The notes below the pieces were generated by a model. The model did no database searches. It had not been told where the DNA came from and saw nothing but the letters and a program-made list of their open reading frames with translations. A stretch of 64,000 bases of DNA from Craterostigma plantagineum (lineage: Eukaryota > Streptophyta > Magnoliopsida > Lamiales > Linderniaceae): the NCBI GenBank assembly GCA_027422505.1, contig JAPQWV010001589.1:1-64000 (forward strand), given 5' to 3'. A program made the translations under genes and the position numbers. Positions 1-9,394 of the stretch are shown one piece after another. Position 1 is the stretch's first letter, and each line of letters begins with the position of its first letter.

Positions 1-511
1 GTTCCCGTAAAGACAAACGGTTTATTTCCCTCTGTGTTGAACGTGACTGTCTTATGATTACAATCGATCACAGCCCCATACTTAGACAGCCAGTCCATTC
101 CTAGGATCACTTCATAATCGTTTATAGGTATAACTATAAGGTCTAGGGGAGTTCTCTATCATTCACTAACACTGGACATTCTCGTAAAACTAAATTAGTT
201 CGAGTCGAAGCTCCATGTGGAATGGTTACACTATACTCACAGTCGGATTGTTGAGGCGTAATCCCGAGTCTCGTCATGTACTTAGATGATGCAAATGAAT
301 GTGTGGCTCCTGAATCTATTAATATGCATGTCGAGATATGATGGATAGATAGGGTACCTGCTACTACTGATGGGCCTGTCTCCGCCTCTTCTGATGTTAT
401 CGTATAAACTCTGACAGGTACTGTTGGTGGTCTGGCATGTACAGTCGTTTGACTCCCAGATGCTTTTCCAGGGCATGCTCTCCGATTTTCCACACCTAAA
501 GCTGCTAGCAT
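1..511 (-). pseudogene. gypsy aspartic protease (retropepsin), element A, broken
   Basis: Retroviral-type aspartic protease that would cleave the Gag-Pol polyprotein inside virus-like particles. The frame at 143-511 carries the active-site motif LIDSGATHSF, followed by the flap region. Reading then shifts frame near position 140 and continues to the window edge with a segment ending VILGMDWLSKY, the usual GMDWL motif after Tekay-type proteases. The catalytic Asp-Ser-Gly triplet is intact but the frameshift breaks the protein. Reverse transcriptase would follow to the left, outside the window. The family call is sound; the exact ends are inferred. Confidence 0.8.
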
Positions 512-1450
512 TTTCTGAGAAGCAAATGCCCGTATGTCGTCGAGTGCACTTCAGGCAGATTGGTGCCATCGGGGGTCTCCCCTGGTTCGGGTTAAACTGC
601 TGAGGCAGTCCGGGTTTGTTATGAAAATTAGGCCTTGGGCTTTTTGAGACAAATTGCTTCTTTTGGCTTCCTCCACTCCACTGTGGCCCTTGTACGAACT
701 TCCGTTTTGCTTCTTGGGCTCAGATGATTCTGATTTGCGCTTGCTCAGCCACTAAAGCGCGTTAAGCAACTTGAGCATATGTAACTCCTTGAAGCCCGGC
801 CATATTTACGTCTCGGTAAAGTTCTGGCTTCAGGCCTTCCAGGAAGCGTTCAACTTTTAATGCATCCTTGCTCACCATATGAGCTGCAAACCTGGACAGC
901 TGTTCAAATTTCCAGATATACTCCGCCACTGTCATCGGGCCCTGGCGCAAGTTAATGAACTCGTTCATTCGTTGGGCCCGTACTGGAGCGGTGAAGTACT
1001 TACTCCTAAATAGTTCCTTGAAACGATCCCAACTCATTGTAAGAGGGTCTTCAATGGCTAAGATTGTGTCCCACCAGTGACCTGCACTCCCTCGCAACAG
1101 GAATGCAGCGCATAGGACCTTCTCTTCTTCGGGAATTCTGCTATACTGGAACATGCTCTCTAAGGTCCTTAGCGAGTTTTCGGTCGAAGTTGGGTCAATC
1201 GCATCTTCGAAAGTTGGAGGATTTAACTTCTGAAATCTTTCTACTACTATCTTTATTCTTTCGGCTTGAGAAAGCCCACTACTTTGATGTCCGCCAGTGT
1301 TCCGTTGCTGAATTAGTTCTTGAATCTGGGCGGACTGCTGACGCAGTAGTTCAGTAAGTTGGATAATCGTCGTGTCGCGATTATCAGTTGGTATCTCGGG
1401 TTCCTTGCCCGATTGGAACTCCCACTGCTATCACCTCTTGTTCTACCCAT
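512..1450 (-). pseudogene. gypsy gag (capsid and nucleocapsid), element A, broken
   Basis: Gag of the minus-strand gypsy element. The best frame, 762-1154, has a Retrotrans_gag-type capsid core with the motifs GSAGHWWDT, FKELFRSKYF and MTVAEYIWKFEQLSRFA. Upstream, a different frame gives the expected N-terminal stretch (LNPPTFEDA), so at least one frameshift lies around 1155-1380. Downstream, 512-600 encodes remnants of two CCHC zinc knuckles (CLKCTRRHTGIC, then a damaged FRCGK). A possible start codon is at 1448-1450, about 140 bases downstream of the primer site. Gag of element B is a close relative. Not functional as it stands. Confidence 0.8.
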
Positions 1451-1592
1451 TCTTATTTACCCTGATAATCCCTACGGCCAATAAATTATGCAACGCAAAC
1501 AAGAACTCACCGTAATAGAAACTTACTAGCAAGGCCGCTTCCGTACTTTTGAGTGTGTGTGTACATGAACAGTCTACAGAAACTTCAACCGA

Positions 1593-1605
1593 AGCTCTGA
1601 TACCA
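1593..1605 (-). promoter_or_regulatory. Primer binding site (tRNA-iMet type), element A
   Basis: The minus strand reads TGGTATCAGAGCT, the standard plant retroelement primer site complementary to the 3' end of initiator tRNA-Met. It lies two bases inside the 5' LTR boundary (LTR begins at 1608), which fixes orientation and LTR end. Confidence 0.9.
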
Positions 1606-2666
1606 CCTGTGGCGCCCCGCCATATACTTACAAATTCTAACGCTAACTTACGTGGCTAATGTCAATATGAAATAATTAATACGCGAAAATGTGGGTAAAA
1701 TTTTTCCTTTTATATAAAGAAATTCGTTTTGTACAAGTCATAATATTGCTTCCAACCTAATTACATAGGATGGTTCCTAATTGCAACAAAAGGAATCCTA
1801 ACTTTCGCCCCACGGGTCGCATTCATGTACACACCATCCTCAAAAGTCACTGGAAGCTTCAAAAGATAGCATTGCTGTCGTAAGCGACAACGTACTGTGG
1901 TCGCGCGTACCTACAACACATAAAATATGGGATGAGCTATAAAGCTCAGTAAGTAGGAATGATGCATGCCGTGCACGTGTCTCATTTGCAAAGGCATCCG
2001 CGCCAATGCATTCAGACCCTAATAGGATCAAACTAAATCTCATATCTCTCAGGGCCCTCGACTGACATACTATGCATCATTTTCAGAGCTCAATTTCAAT
2101 AAGGACAATGGTCCAGCAATCCACAAAGGGTGATGAACCATAAAATACCAGTCACGCATTTCGGCCCAATTCGCGCTGGGATGCATGACGGCCTGCCATT
2201 CGGCCCAATGGGTACTTGTTGTTCCGCGGACGCTCACGCTGGTAGCCCACTTCGGGGTCGCCAACGCTAGAGAAACCCTCGGTGTCGCTGCCACCCTCGA
2301 ATCGCCTCCTCCAGGTCGCACCTACCGCAATTCAGGCATTCTGCCCAAATAATAAAAATATATCCGACGACGTACCGGATCGTCATGGTGTCATAGAAGC
2401 AGTACTCAACTGTGAGTCGACATCAGATGCCTATATTGGCAAATATCCATCGCTTTCAAGCGACATTATATTATATGCTGATAAACGTATTTTTAATACG
2501 TTTATTGTTGTGTTTATTTGGGTAATAATAAGAAATTATTGGTCATTCCATGCATTTATTGGCTTTATTTACACCTATTTAAATATTGTAGGACCTTTGA
2601 ATGATTATCGAGCGAAAAGGAACGAAAATGAGGCGAAAACGACGCAAAAAGGACCAAGTATGAAGC

Positions 2667-2952
2667 TACCAGTCACCGTTCACGGCCGTGAATCACTTCG
2701 CAGGAGGCCGTGAACATGGGCAGTGAGTTTAAGAGACATAAGCCTTTAGTGTCACGGCCGTGAGCTCCCTTGCACGAAGCCGTGAATGTGGACAGAGAGT
2801 TCAAGGAAAGCGTCACGGCCGTGAGCTCCCTTGCACGAAGCTGTGAACCTGGGAGTAGCCCAAAAGTCCATAGTCACGGCCGTGAACTCTTATGCAGGAG
2901 GCCGTGAACCTGGACAGAGAGCGAAGATGGAGAAACCCTCAAGTGTCACGGC
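2667..2952 (+). repeat. U3 palindromic tandem units, first block (TCACGGCCGTGA)
   Basis: Imperfect tandem units of about 60-70 bp. Each holds a full palindrome CACGGCCGTG (near 2681, 2752, 2813, 2874, and a last one cut at 2952) followed some 20 bp later by a half site (G)GCCGTGAA. The array continues after the hAT-type insertion at 4084-4285. It lies directly upstream of a TATA-like box, so a promoter or enhancer role in U3 is a reasonable inference. Confidence 0.8.
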
Positions 2953-4083
2953 TAGGGTGAGCGGGGTGAGGTTAGGGCGGTTTTTATCGAAATTTTAACC
3001 CGACCCGATGTATTGCGGTTTTTCAAAATATACCCCAAACCCGATCATAAAAATTGTAACCTGATAGATTGCGGTTAGCTTGGGTGCGGTTGGGTTGGGG
3101 CGCTTTTTGTGGTTTTTTTATATATTTTTTATCATAACGAAAAATTAAGTGTAAAATTCTTAAGTATTGATAGAGCAAAAACATATACCAACCTATTTAC
3201 CAATATAAAATTTTATATACAAAAATGATATTATCATAGTATCAATAATAGTAATAAATAATAAGTCCGATAAGAAGCTTGATTAAAAGCTCATATTCCT
3301 TGGCCGGCTTTTGGTAAGCAAATAAAGCAAGGGCTTATTTTTTATTTAAATTTTACCTAAGAAGAAATAAATGTTTTGATTTTAAAATTTAACTAGCCTT
3401 CTATAAACTGCAAGTATTATAATTGTTTATCTCAAGTACGATAAACGAGGAGAGCTGCATTGGATAGACACAGTTTTTCTTCATTACATAATATTTTATT
3501 TTATTTTATTTTTAAAAAGCATCATTTAGAACTTAGATCATGCAATGTGTGTGACGAGGTCATGTCCTTGTATCTAATTTTCCTTTGGAAGAAAAAATTT
3601 TGGTTCAATGTTTTAACTCGCCTTCTATAAACTTAAGTGTTATAGTTGTTGATTCCAAATCCGAATAAACGAGAAGGGTTACATTGGATAGCACATAAAT
3701 TTTTTAACTATATAATATTATTTGTTCTTTAGAAAAAACTCATTCAGAACTTAGCTTTACGCAACTTGTTATGATGAGTCGCTGTCACTGTATCACTAGT
3801 AAAAAAATAATTAATATTTTTTTGCCTTAACTACTATTACGAGTTATATCTATTACTTTATGAAATATCGAATAAAATATAGCAAAATTTATTACATTTT
3901 TAAATGCGGTTGGGTGCGGTTTTAGCGGTTTTAAAAATATAAAACCAAACCCGATTGCAAAATATGCGGTTTTATATTTTAAAACCCGAACCAACCCATC
4001 AAATCGCTAACCCGACACTTGCGGTCTGGGTTGGGTTGGGTCGATTGGGTGGGGCGGTCCGACGGGTTAAACGCTCACCCCTA
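2953..4083. mobile_element. Non-autonomous hAT-type DNA element with 8-bp target duplication
   Basis: The ends are imperfect inverted repeats: TAGGGTGAGCG at the left, and TAGGGGTGAGCG on the complementary strand at the right. Flanks are GTCACGGC (2945-2952) and GTCACAAC (4084-4091), an 8-bp duplication with two mismatches that falls exactly inside one CACGGCCGTG unit of LTR X1. TAGGGGTG-type ends plus 8-bp duplications fit the plant hAT superfamily. The subterminal regions carry repeated GGTTGGGTGCGGTTT and AACCCGA motifs. The 1131-bp interior is AT-rich with no credible ORF, so it would need a transposase from elsewhere. Confidence 0.8.
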
Positions 4084-4285
4084 GTCACAACCGTGATTCA
4101 AGATGCACGTGGCCGTGACTATTTTCAGAAAGTCAATATTTAGGGTTTAAGCCGTCTTCACGGCCGTGAATCATGTTGCACGAGGCCGTGAATTATGCCA
4201 GAAAGTCAAGAAATAGGTTTTTGAGCCTCCGTCACGGCCGTGAAGGCCCATTAAGAGGCCGTGAACGTGCCAAAATTCAGGTTTT
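4084..4285 (+). repeat. U3 palindromic tandem units, second block
   Basis: Continuation of the array interrupted at 2952. Full palindromes CACGGCCGTG occur near 4159 and 4232, each followed by the GGCCGTGAA half site. The block ends about 15 bp before the TATA-like box. Confidence 0.75.
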
Positions 4286-4300
4286 AGCCCATTTTCGAAG

Positions 4301-4309
4301 CATAAAAAG
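4301..4309 (+). promoter_or_regulatory. TATA-like box of LTR X1
   Basis: CATAAAAAG on the plus strand, immediately downstream of the palindromic U3 array and upstream of purine-rich leader-like sequence. Position and orientation fit the core promoter of a plus-strand LTR. No transcript evidence is available. Confidence 0.45.
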
Positions 4310-4868
4310 GGGATGCTCCTTAGAACTGAAAAACAACTGGATAGGGACGAAAACTTAGAGCAAAGAAGAGAAGAAAGAACACTAGAAGCAGTTCCGTGAT
4401 TCGGAGAAGCTCAAGGGACGATCCAACAACGAAGCTACGCTCATACGATCGAGGAACGAGAGCTCCACCTCGGAAACGCCATATCACTTCTTAGGGAAGT
4501 TTTTATGAGTTCTCTATCCTCGTTTCTCTTAAATCTCGTTGTTGTGACGTTCAATATGAGTAGCTAATCCTCTTGTGTGTTTGGGAGTAGATGAACGTTG
4601 GGATATGTCGTAGTTAAGGCGTAGGATAATCGTGAACACTTGTATTCGACTATTTATCGTTCTATGATATTGTTTCTTCGTATCAATATGTCTATGTGTT
4701 GATATGAATGTGTGGTATATCGCTTAGGGTGACAGCTAAATAGCGATCAAGCCGTTCGTAGACATTAGGATTCGAGTATAGGGCGACACCAAATACTCGA
4801 TCCTCGCCATCTAGGAATCGCTAAACTTAGATTCCCACGAATGTTTAGGGCGACAGCAAATCCGCGAG

Positions 4869-5333
4869 TGTAACATCCCGTCCCATACCGGGTGTCACTG
4901 TAGCATCCGTCCCTACCGGGACCTATGGGGTTGGCCCACTACACTCCGACTGATAGTCTGGCCCCACTGTACCACCACTTAACCTTTCAGCGTGCTTCGT
5001 CCTCGCTCACACGCACCCTGGGCAAACTTCCCAGGGGTCACCTATCCTAAGATTGCTTCAAGTCAAGCACGCTTAACTTCGAAGTTCTTTCGGATGGACT
5101 CCCGAAAAGGTAGGTCGACCTTGGTGATATGAGTAGTACTATCAATTCTTTTATACGATTCTTAGCCTGACACGCCCATACATTGTCAGTCTCAGGATCC
5201 CCTCTCATTCGGGTGTCGGATCGGTTCGTTCATGTACCCCTTCGCCTAGAAGCCTGCCAGGAGCCGCTCCTTGTCCGTGCATCTCTTTGACACCGGCGAT
5301 CACTCCCCGCCCTCGTCGGCCCCGGGCGTCACA
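4869..5333 (-). repeat. 3' LTR of Cassandra
   Basis: 465 bp, the same length as the partner LTR and near-identical by eye (for example CCCTACCGGG versus CCCAACCGGG, and a one-G length difference in the CCAGGGG tract compensated elsewhere). Near-identity suggests recent insertion relative to its host LTR. Confidence 0.92.
5011..5102 (-). other. 5S rRNA-like segment in Cassandra 3' LTR
   Basis: On the minus strand this contains AACTTCGAAGTTAAGCGTGC and, further on, TAGGATAGGTGACC and CTGGGAAGT. These match the internal control region of plant 5S rDNA (A box, intermediate element, C box). One change (GATAGGTG for GATGGGTG) sits in the intermediate/C region. It is not a genuine 5S gene: the rRNA ends and the central loop are unlike 5S rRNA. 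Confidence 0.88.
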
Positions 5334-5389
5334 TGCCCACCAGCTTCCGCCTGGTTCGTCCCCGAACCAGCACCGTACTGCGAGAGGTT
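5334..5389 (-). promoter_or_regulatory. Cassandra interior with polypurine tract
   Basis: Short non-coding interior. Next to the 3' LTR the minus strand reads GGCGGAAGCTGGTGGGCA, a plausible polypurine tract for plus-strand DNA priming. There is no room for coding. Confidence 0.6.
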
Positions 5390-5401
5390 GCTCTGATACC
5401 A
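5390..5401 (-). promoter_or_regulatory. Primer binding site (tRNA-iMet), Cassandra
   Basis: The minus strand reads TGGTATCAGAGC, two bases from the 5' LTR that begins at 5404. It is the usual Cassandra primer site and sets the minus orientation. Confidence 0.92.
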
Positions 5402-5403
5402 CC

Positions 5404-5868
5404 TGTAACATCCCGTCCCATACCGGGTGTCACTGTAGCATCCGTCCCAACCGGGACCTATGGGGTTGGCCCACCACACTCCGACTGATAGTCTGGCCCA
5501 CTGTACCACCACTTAACCTTTCAGCGTGCTTCGTCCTCGCTCACACGCACCCTGGGCAAACTTCCCAGGGGGTCACCCATCCTAAGATTGCTTCAAGTCA
5601 AGCACGCTTAACTTCGAAGTTCTTTCGGATGGACTCCCGAAAAGGTAGGTCGACCTTGGTGATATGAGTAGTACTATCAATTCTTTTATACGATTCTTAG
5701 CCTGACACGCCCATACATTGTCAGTCTCAGGATCCCCTCTCATTCGGGTGTCGGATCGGTTCGTTCATGTACCCCTTCGCCTAGAAGCCTGCCAGGAGCC
5801 GCTCCTTGTCCGTGCATCTCTTTGGCACCGGCGATCACTCCCCGCCCTCGTCGGCCCCGGGCGTCACA
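5404..5868 (-). repeat. 5' LTR of Cassandra
   Basis: 465-bp LTR, partner of 4869-5333, immediately followed by target duplication GCGAG. Confidence 0.92.
5546..5640 (-). other. 5S rRNA-like segment in Cassandra 5' LTR
   Basis: The minus strand contains AGAACTTCGAAGTTAAGCGT and TAGGATGGGTGACC followed by CCTGGGAAGT. This copy keeps the canonical GATGGGTGACC block that is altered in the other LTR, so the pol III internal promoter elements look better preserved here. Confidence 0.88.
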
Positions 5869-6251
5869 GCGAGTGGGTAGGAAATTACTGCGATTTAGTC
5901 GGTTTTCACGTAGGAACGATATTCCGTAACTTTAGCCGACAGCACCTAGCGGGATTCGAATCCCGAACACATATTTGTCATCTTAAGTCACTCTTATTAC
6001 TTCTAGTTGTGTTCCTTAGTCTTCCGATCCTTTAAGTTGCTCTGTTAAGTTAGTTCATAGTATAAACAAATCCTACTATTTTATTTAGCCTAAATATCGA
6101 TTCGATAGGTTAATACTAGTATTCATTTTATTCCTCGTGTTCGATACTCGGATATTCACTATAGCTATATTACAAACGATAGGTACCCTGGCTATCGCGC
6201 GTGATTCTAGTTATAATATATTCGTTTTGATTATTACTTGACGTACTCGCA

Positions 6252-7110
6252 CGATCTTTTATTTAAACATACACGCACGCGATCATATGCATACGCTCAT
6301 CTCACCATTCTCATGCATGTCGTGTATGCACGTGTTCATGCTCATGCGAACAGTACTAAAATTCATGCCATGTCATCACATGTAGCAAATAATTCACATA
6401 ACCTCATATAAACAGATAGCCGCGTAATTCACGTTCGTACAAACAATTTATGTGTTGTAGTTGAAATTCCCACTTACCTGTCGTCCGGGAATTATTTACT
6501 ACTGATCCGGCGAAATCCAAAATTTCAACCTTAAGCATAAAATTAAAAGGTCAGTATACTATCTAATATATTTAACTATCTAGTTCTCGTATTTCCTAAA
6601 TATTGAAATATCAGGTATGGAATTGTATTAGATACATAGCCATTTAAAAGGATTTGCTAAGTTAAGTCAGACCCGCGAACTAGTTTAATTTCTCCTAACT
6701 TCGCGAACCACTCGAAACCCTTATTTTAATTCGTGAACTTTCCATTTCACGAAGTCTTCGCGAATTTATCCAGTTCGCCAACTTGATATCATTCGTGAAA
6801 TTCATGGCCTAATATATAATTCGCTAAGTTTATATAATTAGTGGCATTACACCTCACAATTCGTGAAGTTCCCACTCCTCACAATTCGTAAAGTCACTTT
6901 TAACTCGTGAGGCTCACTACAGATATAGCTAAGCTTACATAGTGCATGACATTATTTTATTCCTTTAAGCCTCGTGGCCTTTTCATAGTGCATACACAAA
7001 CCTCAATTCGTGAAAGTGCTAGTCATTTGCTAGACATTATTATATTTGCATGTACGTATAATATTATTTTATTTGTTTAGGTTGCTTACGCAATTCGCAA
7101 TTCTCTCAAT
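6252..7110 (-). repeat. LTR A continuation with TTCGTGAA-type motif array
   Basis: The segment resumes homology with LTR C (shared TGTCGTAGTTGAAATT..CCACTTACCTG.CGTCC near 6450 and 60610). From about 6660 it is dominated by diverged copies of a short motif around TTCGTGAAGT or TTCGCGAA, spaced irregularly; the array continues to about 7480 across a small insert. No coding potential was seen. The same LTR position in families B and C holds arrays of different motifs. Confidence 0.65.
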
Positions 7111-7121
7111 TGGTGACCTTT

Positions 7122-7250
7122 GTTTTTTTTTTTTTTAACTGTCCCGAGGCATTCCCACACAGCCTGGCTATGGGCTAGCTAGCCCCTGCCAGCCGTGGGC
7201 CTTATAACGCCACACAGACTTTGGCAATGCGGGGGCTATTAGCGCAAATT
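7122..7250 (-). mobile_element. SINE-like insert with poly-T head (minus strand), tentative
   Basis: A run of about 15 T (poly-A on the minus strand) is followed by about 115 bp of GC-rich sequence (GGCTATGGGCTAGCTAGCCC and so on) quite unlike the AT-rich LTR around it, after which the TTCGTGAA array resumes. This fits the 3' part of a short retroposon on the minus strand. No box A or B and no clear target duplication could be found, so it may be a truncated SINE or a LINE tail. Confidence 0.4.
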
Positions 7251-7732
7251 CGTGAAACTCATTGTATAATTATATAATTTACTAAGCTTACCAAGTTCGT
7301 GAAAACCATTGACTTATACTTAATTTGTAAACTTTTTAGGGTTCGTGAAACTTACTTTCACGACTCCAAAACATCTTTAACATTTAGGTTTCTTGAAACC
7401 CTCGATCAAAATTGTTTCCTCCAAGAACAGTATAAATTTTATAAGAACTTCAAATATATTCAAATTTTCAGAAAAAATCACTCATATATTAACATTAAAT
7501 CTTATCAAAACAAATCACCAAACCTTCAATTAAAAGGGTTATTTATTTTTAAAGAACACTACAGATATCGTATAAACTTCATAAAAATTTGATTAGATTT
7601 AAACCAATGAAAATTCAAACATGAAAAACTCAAACAAGTGTAACTCGTCGTGCCTACTAATTAGTATAACATGCTAAGTTATAAACTTTTAGGATGAAAA
7701 GGAAATCAGAGTAAAAATTATACCCTTTGAAG
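7251..7732 (-). repeat. LTR A continuation, non-coding
   Basis: AT-rich LTR-derived sequence with the last TTCGTGAA motifs (to about 7480), ending at the copia insertion. The short reading frames here show no similarity to anything I recognise. Confidence 0.55.
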
Positions 7733-8190
7733 TGTTGGCGTGGCAGCGGACCGGGTCGAATAATAATGCGGCTAATATTTGAGCAATTAAAGATAAAAGT
7801 GGACACCGAGATTTAACGTGGAAAACCCCCAAACAAATCGGGGTAAAAACCACGGGTAAGGAAGAAGAATCCACTATAGGAGAAATATAGGAGTTACAAC
7901 CTCTCGTACTACAAAGGAGAAAACCCTCAATATCTCTCTTTATAGTCGGAGAAAATACCCGACAAACTCTCTATTATTTTCCCTCTATTTTCTCTCCTCT
8001 CACTGATCCTTTGGATTTCTTATGTGGGATGCATTTTGTACTGGCCGAGCACCTGAATTTATAGGCAAAGATGCCACATGTGAACCAAGGAAAATCTTCA
8101 GCACACCATCGCATGAATTCTTCATTTCCCACGTTGATTGCAACTTTGAACCATTCAAACCCATGTGCCTAATATTTTAATATGTCGACA
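7733..8190 (-). repeat. 3' LTR of Tork-like copia
   Basis: 458 bp, TGTTGGCG at the left and ATGTCGACA at the right; on the minus strand it begins TGTCGACATATT directly after the polypurine tract. No second LTR copy is in the window. Confidence 0.75.
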
Positions 8191-8205
8191 ATCTCCCACT
8201 TGAAG
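8191..8205 (-). promoter_or_regulatory. Polypurine tract of Tork-like copia
   Basis: The minus strand reads CTTCAAGTGGGAGAT immediately upstream of the 3' LTR. AAGTGGGAGAT is the typical tract of this lineage. Confidence 0.8.
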
Positions 8206-8239
8206 ATTTGATTGAGGATCAATCATATCTTCACACCAT

Positions 8240-8643
8240 TCTTTCTCCCTTGCCATTCATGTTGCTTACGTCTGCGCTAGGCCACTTGAGGAACGACAGG
8301 AAACGAACTTATCTGAGTCAACGTTCTCTCTGACAGTAAAGTCTGCTCCCCCGTAACATAATGCAACATATGAGGTTCCTCTACATAATAGGATCCTCTT
8401 TACCGTGCTCCAATGCTCTTTGCCCGGATTCGCCATGTACCGACTTACTACTCCCACTGCATGTGCAATGTCTGGTCGTGTACAAATCATCGCGAACATA
8501 AGACTTCCCACCGCTGATGCATACGGTACTCGAGACATCTCCATCCTTCCCTCTTCGCTGCTAGGACTCCTGGAGGATAACTTGAAATTAACATGAAGTG
8601 GGGTAGAAATTGGCTTACCTTCTTGCATATCGTAGCGTTGCAA
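8240..8643 (-). pseudogene. copia RT C-terminus and RNase H N-terminus, broken
   Basis: The frame at 8266-8643 begins with the post-RT linker (LQRYDMQEGKPISTPL) and contains VPYASAVGSLMFAM and CTRPDIAHAVGVVSRYM, the signature before copia RNase H. The RNase H domain proper is largely gone: after CYGGADFTV the frame runs into disordered sequence and the polypurine tract follows at once. Internal deletion has therefore removed RNase H active-site residues. Confidence 0.8.
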
Positions 8644-8682
8644 GACCTTCCTCAGATAGTTCTTCTGGGAGAGCCAAATCTT

Positions 8683-9280
8683 CTAGTTATTTCTGTCTCG
8701 GTAAATTTGCATCCCTAGAATCTTGTTTGCTGGTCCCAAGTCCTTCATTTCAACCCTAGCCAACTGTGCCTTGAGTTCTTCAACACGATCTTTGTTGGGG
8801 CCTGTTACCAACATGTCGTCAACATACAACAGTAATATGATAAAATCATTTTCACCAAACCTCTTGAAATATGCACAAGGGTCTGCATTTAATCTGTTGT
8901 ATCCAAGGCTCATGATGAAGGAATCAAATCTCGTATACCCAACACCTCGGCGCCTGTTTGAGACTGTATAGAGATTTGTTCAACCTGCAAACCAAGTTCC
9001 GTTTTTCTTTGTCTTCAAAACCTTCCGGTTGGAGTATATAAATCTCTTCTTCAAGATTTCCATGAAGAAAAGCCGTCTTCACATCTAGTTGCTCTAGATG
9101 TAGATCGAATGTAGCACACATCGCCAGGAGTATCCGAACAGTCGTCAATCGAACCACATGTGAGAATATCTCGCTGAAGTCGATGCCTTCTTTCTGAGCG
9201 TAACCTTTAACCACCAGTCGTGCACGAAAGCGCTCTGGTGCTGCTTCAGAAGAATCTTGTTCGACAGACTTCCCTTTCAC
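8683..9280 (-). pseudogene. copia reverse transcriptase, broken
   Basis: RNA-dependent DNA polymerase of the copia element. The frame at 8924-9280 has FRARLVVKGYAQKEGIDF, LDVKTAFLHGNLEEEIY and SLYSLKQAPRCW (RT palm and fingers). A frameshift near 8915-8925 leads to 8683-8913 with the catalytic YVDDMLVTG and DLGPANKILGMQI. The catalytic YVDD is intact but the frame is broken at the 8913/8924 boundary and again at 8643/8683, so no full polymerase can be made. Confidence 0.88.
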
Positions 9281-9394
9281 CTGAATGGTCGTAGTCTTTG
9301 AACTTCCCTTTGTAGTGCTATCATTTCCTCCGATTATTTTATCTTCTAAAAAGATAACCTCCCTGCTGATGACAACCTTGTGGGCAGTGGGATC

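Larger units (their letters stand above)
4869..5868 (-). mobile_element. Cassandra TRIM retrotransposon (5S-bearing), complete, minus strand
   Basis: A 1000-bp terminal-repeat retrotransposon in miniature: two 465-bp LTRs (4869-5333 and 5404-5868) around a 70-bp interior. LTRs start TGTAACATCCCG and end GTCACA. The target duplication GCGAG is present on both sides (4864-4868, 5869-5873). The interior has a tRNA-iMet primer site next to the right LTR and a purine-rich tract on the minus strand next to the left LTR, so the element reads leftwards. Each LTR carries a 5S rRNA-like segment, the hallmark of the Cassandra family. It encodes no protein and must borrow Gag and Pol. The homologous family X piece at 10613-11164 gives the empty site. 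Confidence 0.95.
2465..6251 (+). repeat. Solo LTR X1 (unassigned LTR family, plus strand)
   Basis: This block breaks the collinearity of LTR A with LTR C and behaves as a complete LTR with no internal region: U3 with palindromic tandem units, a TATA-like box at 4301, then an R/U5 region that reappears at 10613-11164. Without the hAT-type element and Cassandra it would be about 1.65 kb. The right end is probably TCGCA at 6251, followed by CGATC; the left flank ends CGAC at 2464, a possible degenerate target duplication. A conventional TG start is not clear (TG occurs at 2476), so the left end is uncertain by about ten bases. It may belong to an Athila-type gypsy family, but no internal coding region proves that. 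Confidence 0.6.

Noticed and set aside
2282..2713. 143-codon plus-strand frame
   Set aside because: Crosses the boundary between LTR A and solo LTR X1, so it is a chance fusion.
5011..5640. Genuine 5S rRNA genes
   Set aside because: Only the internal control region is conserved; ends and central part are not 5S, and both copies lie in Cassandra LTRs.
5287..5667. Plus-strand frame of 126 codons
   Set aside because: Spans the interior and LTR of Cassandra, a non-coding element.
7299..7592. 97-codon plus-strand frame
   Set aside because: Phe/Lys/Tyr-rich translation of AT-rich LTR sequence, with no domain.
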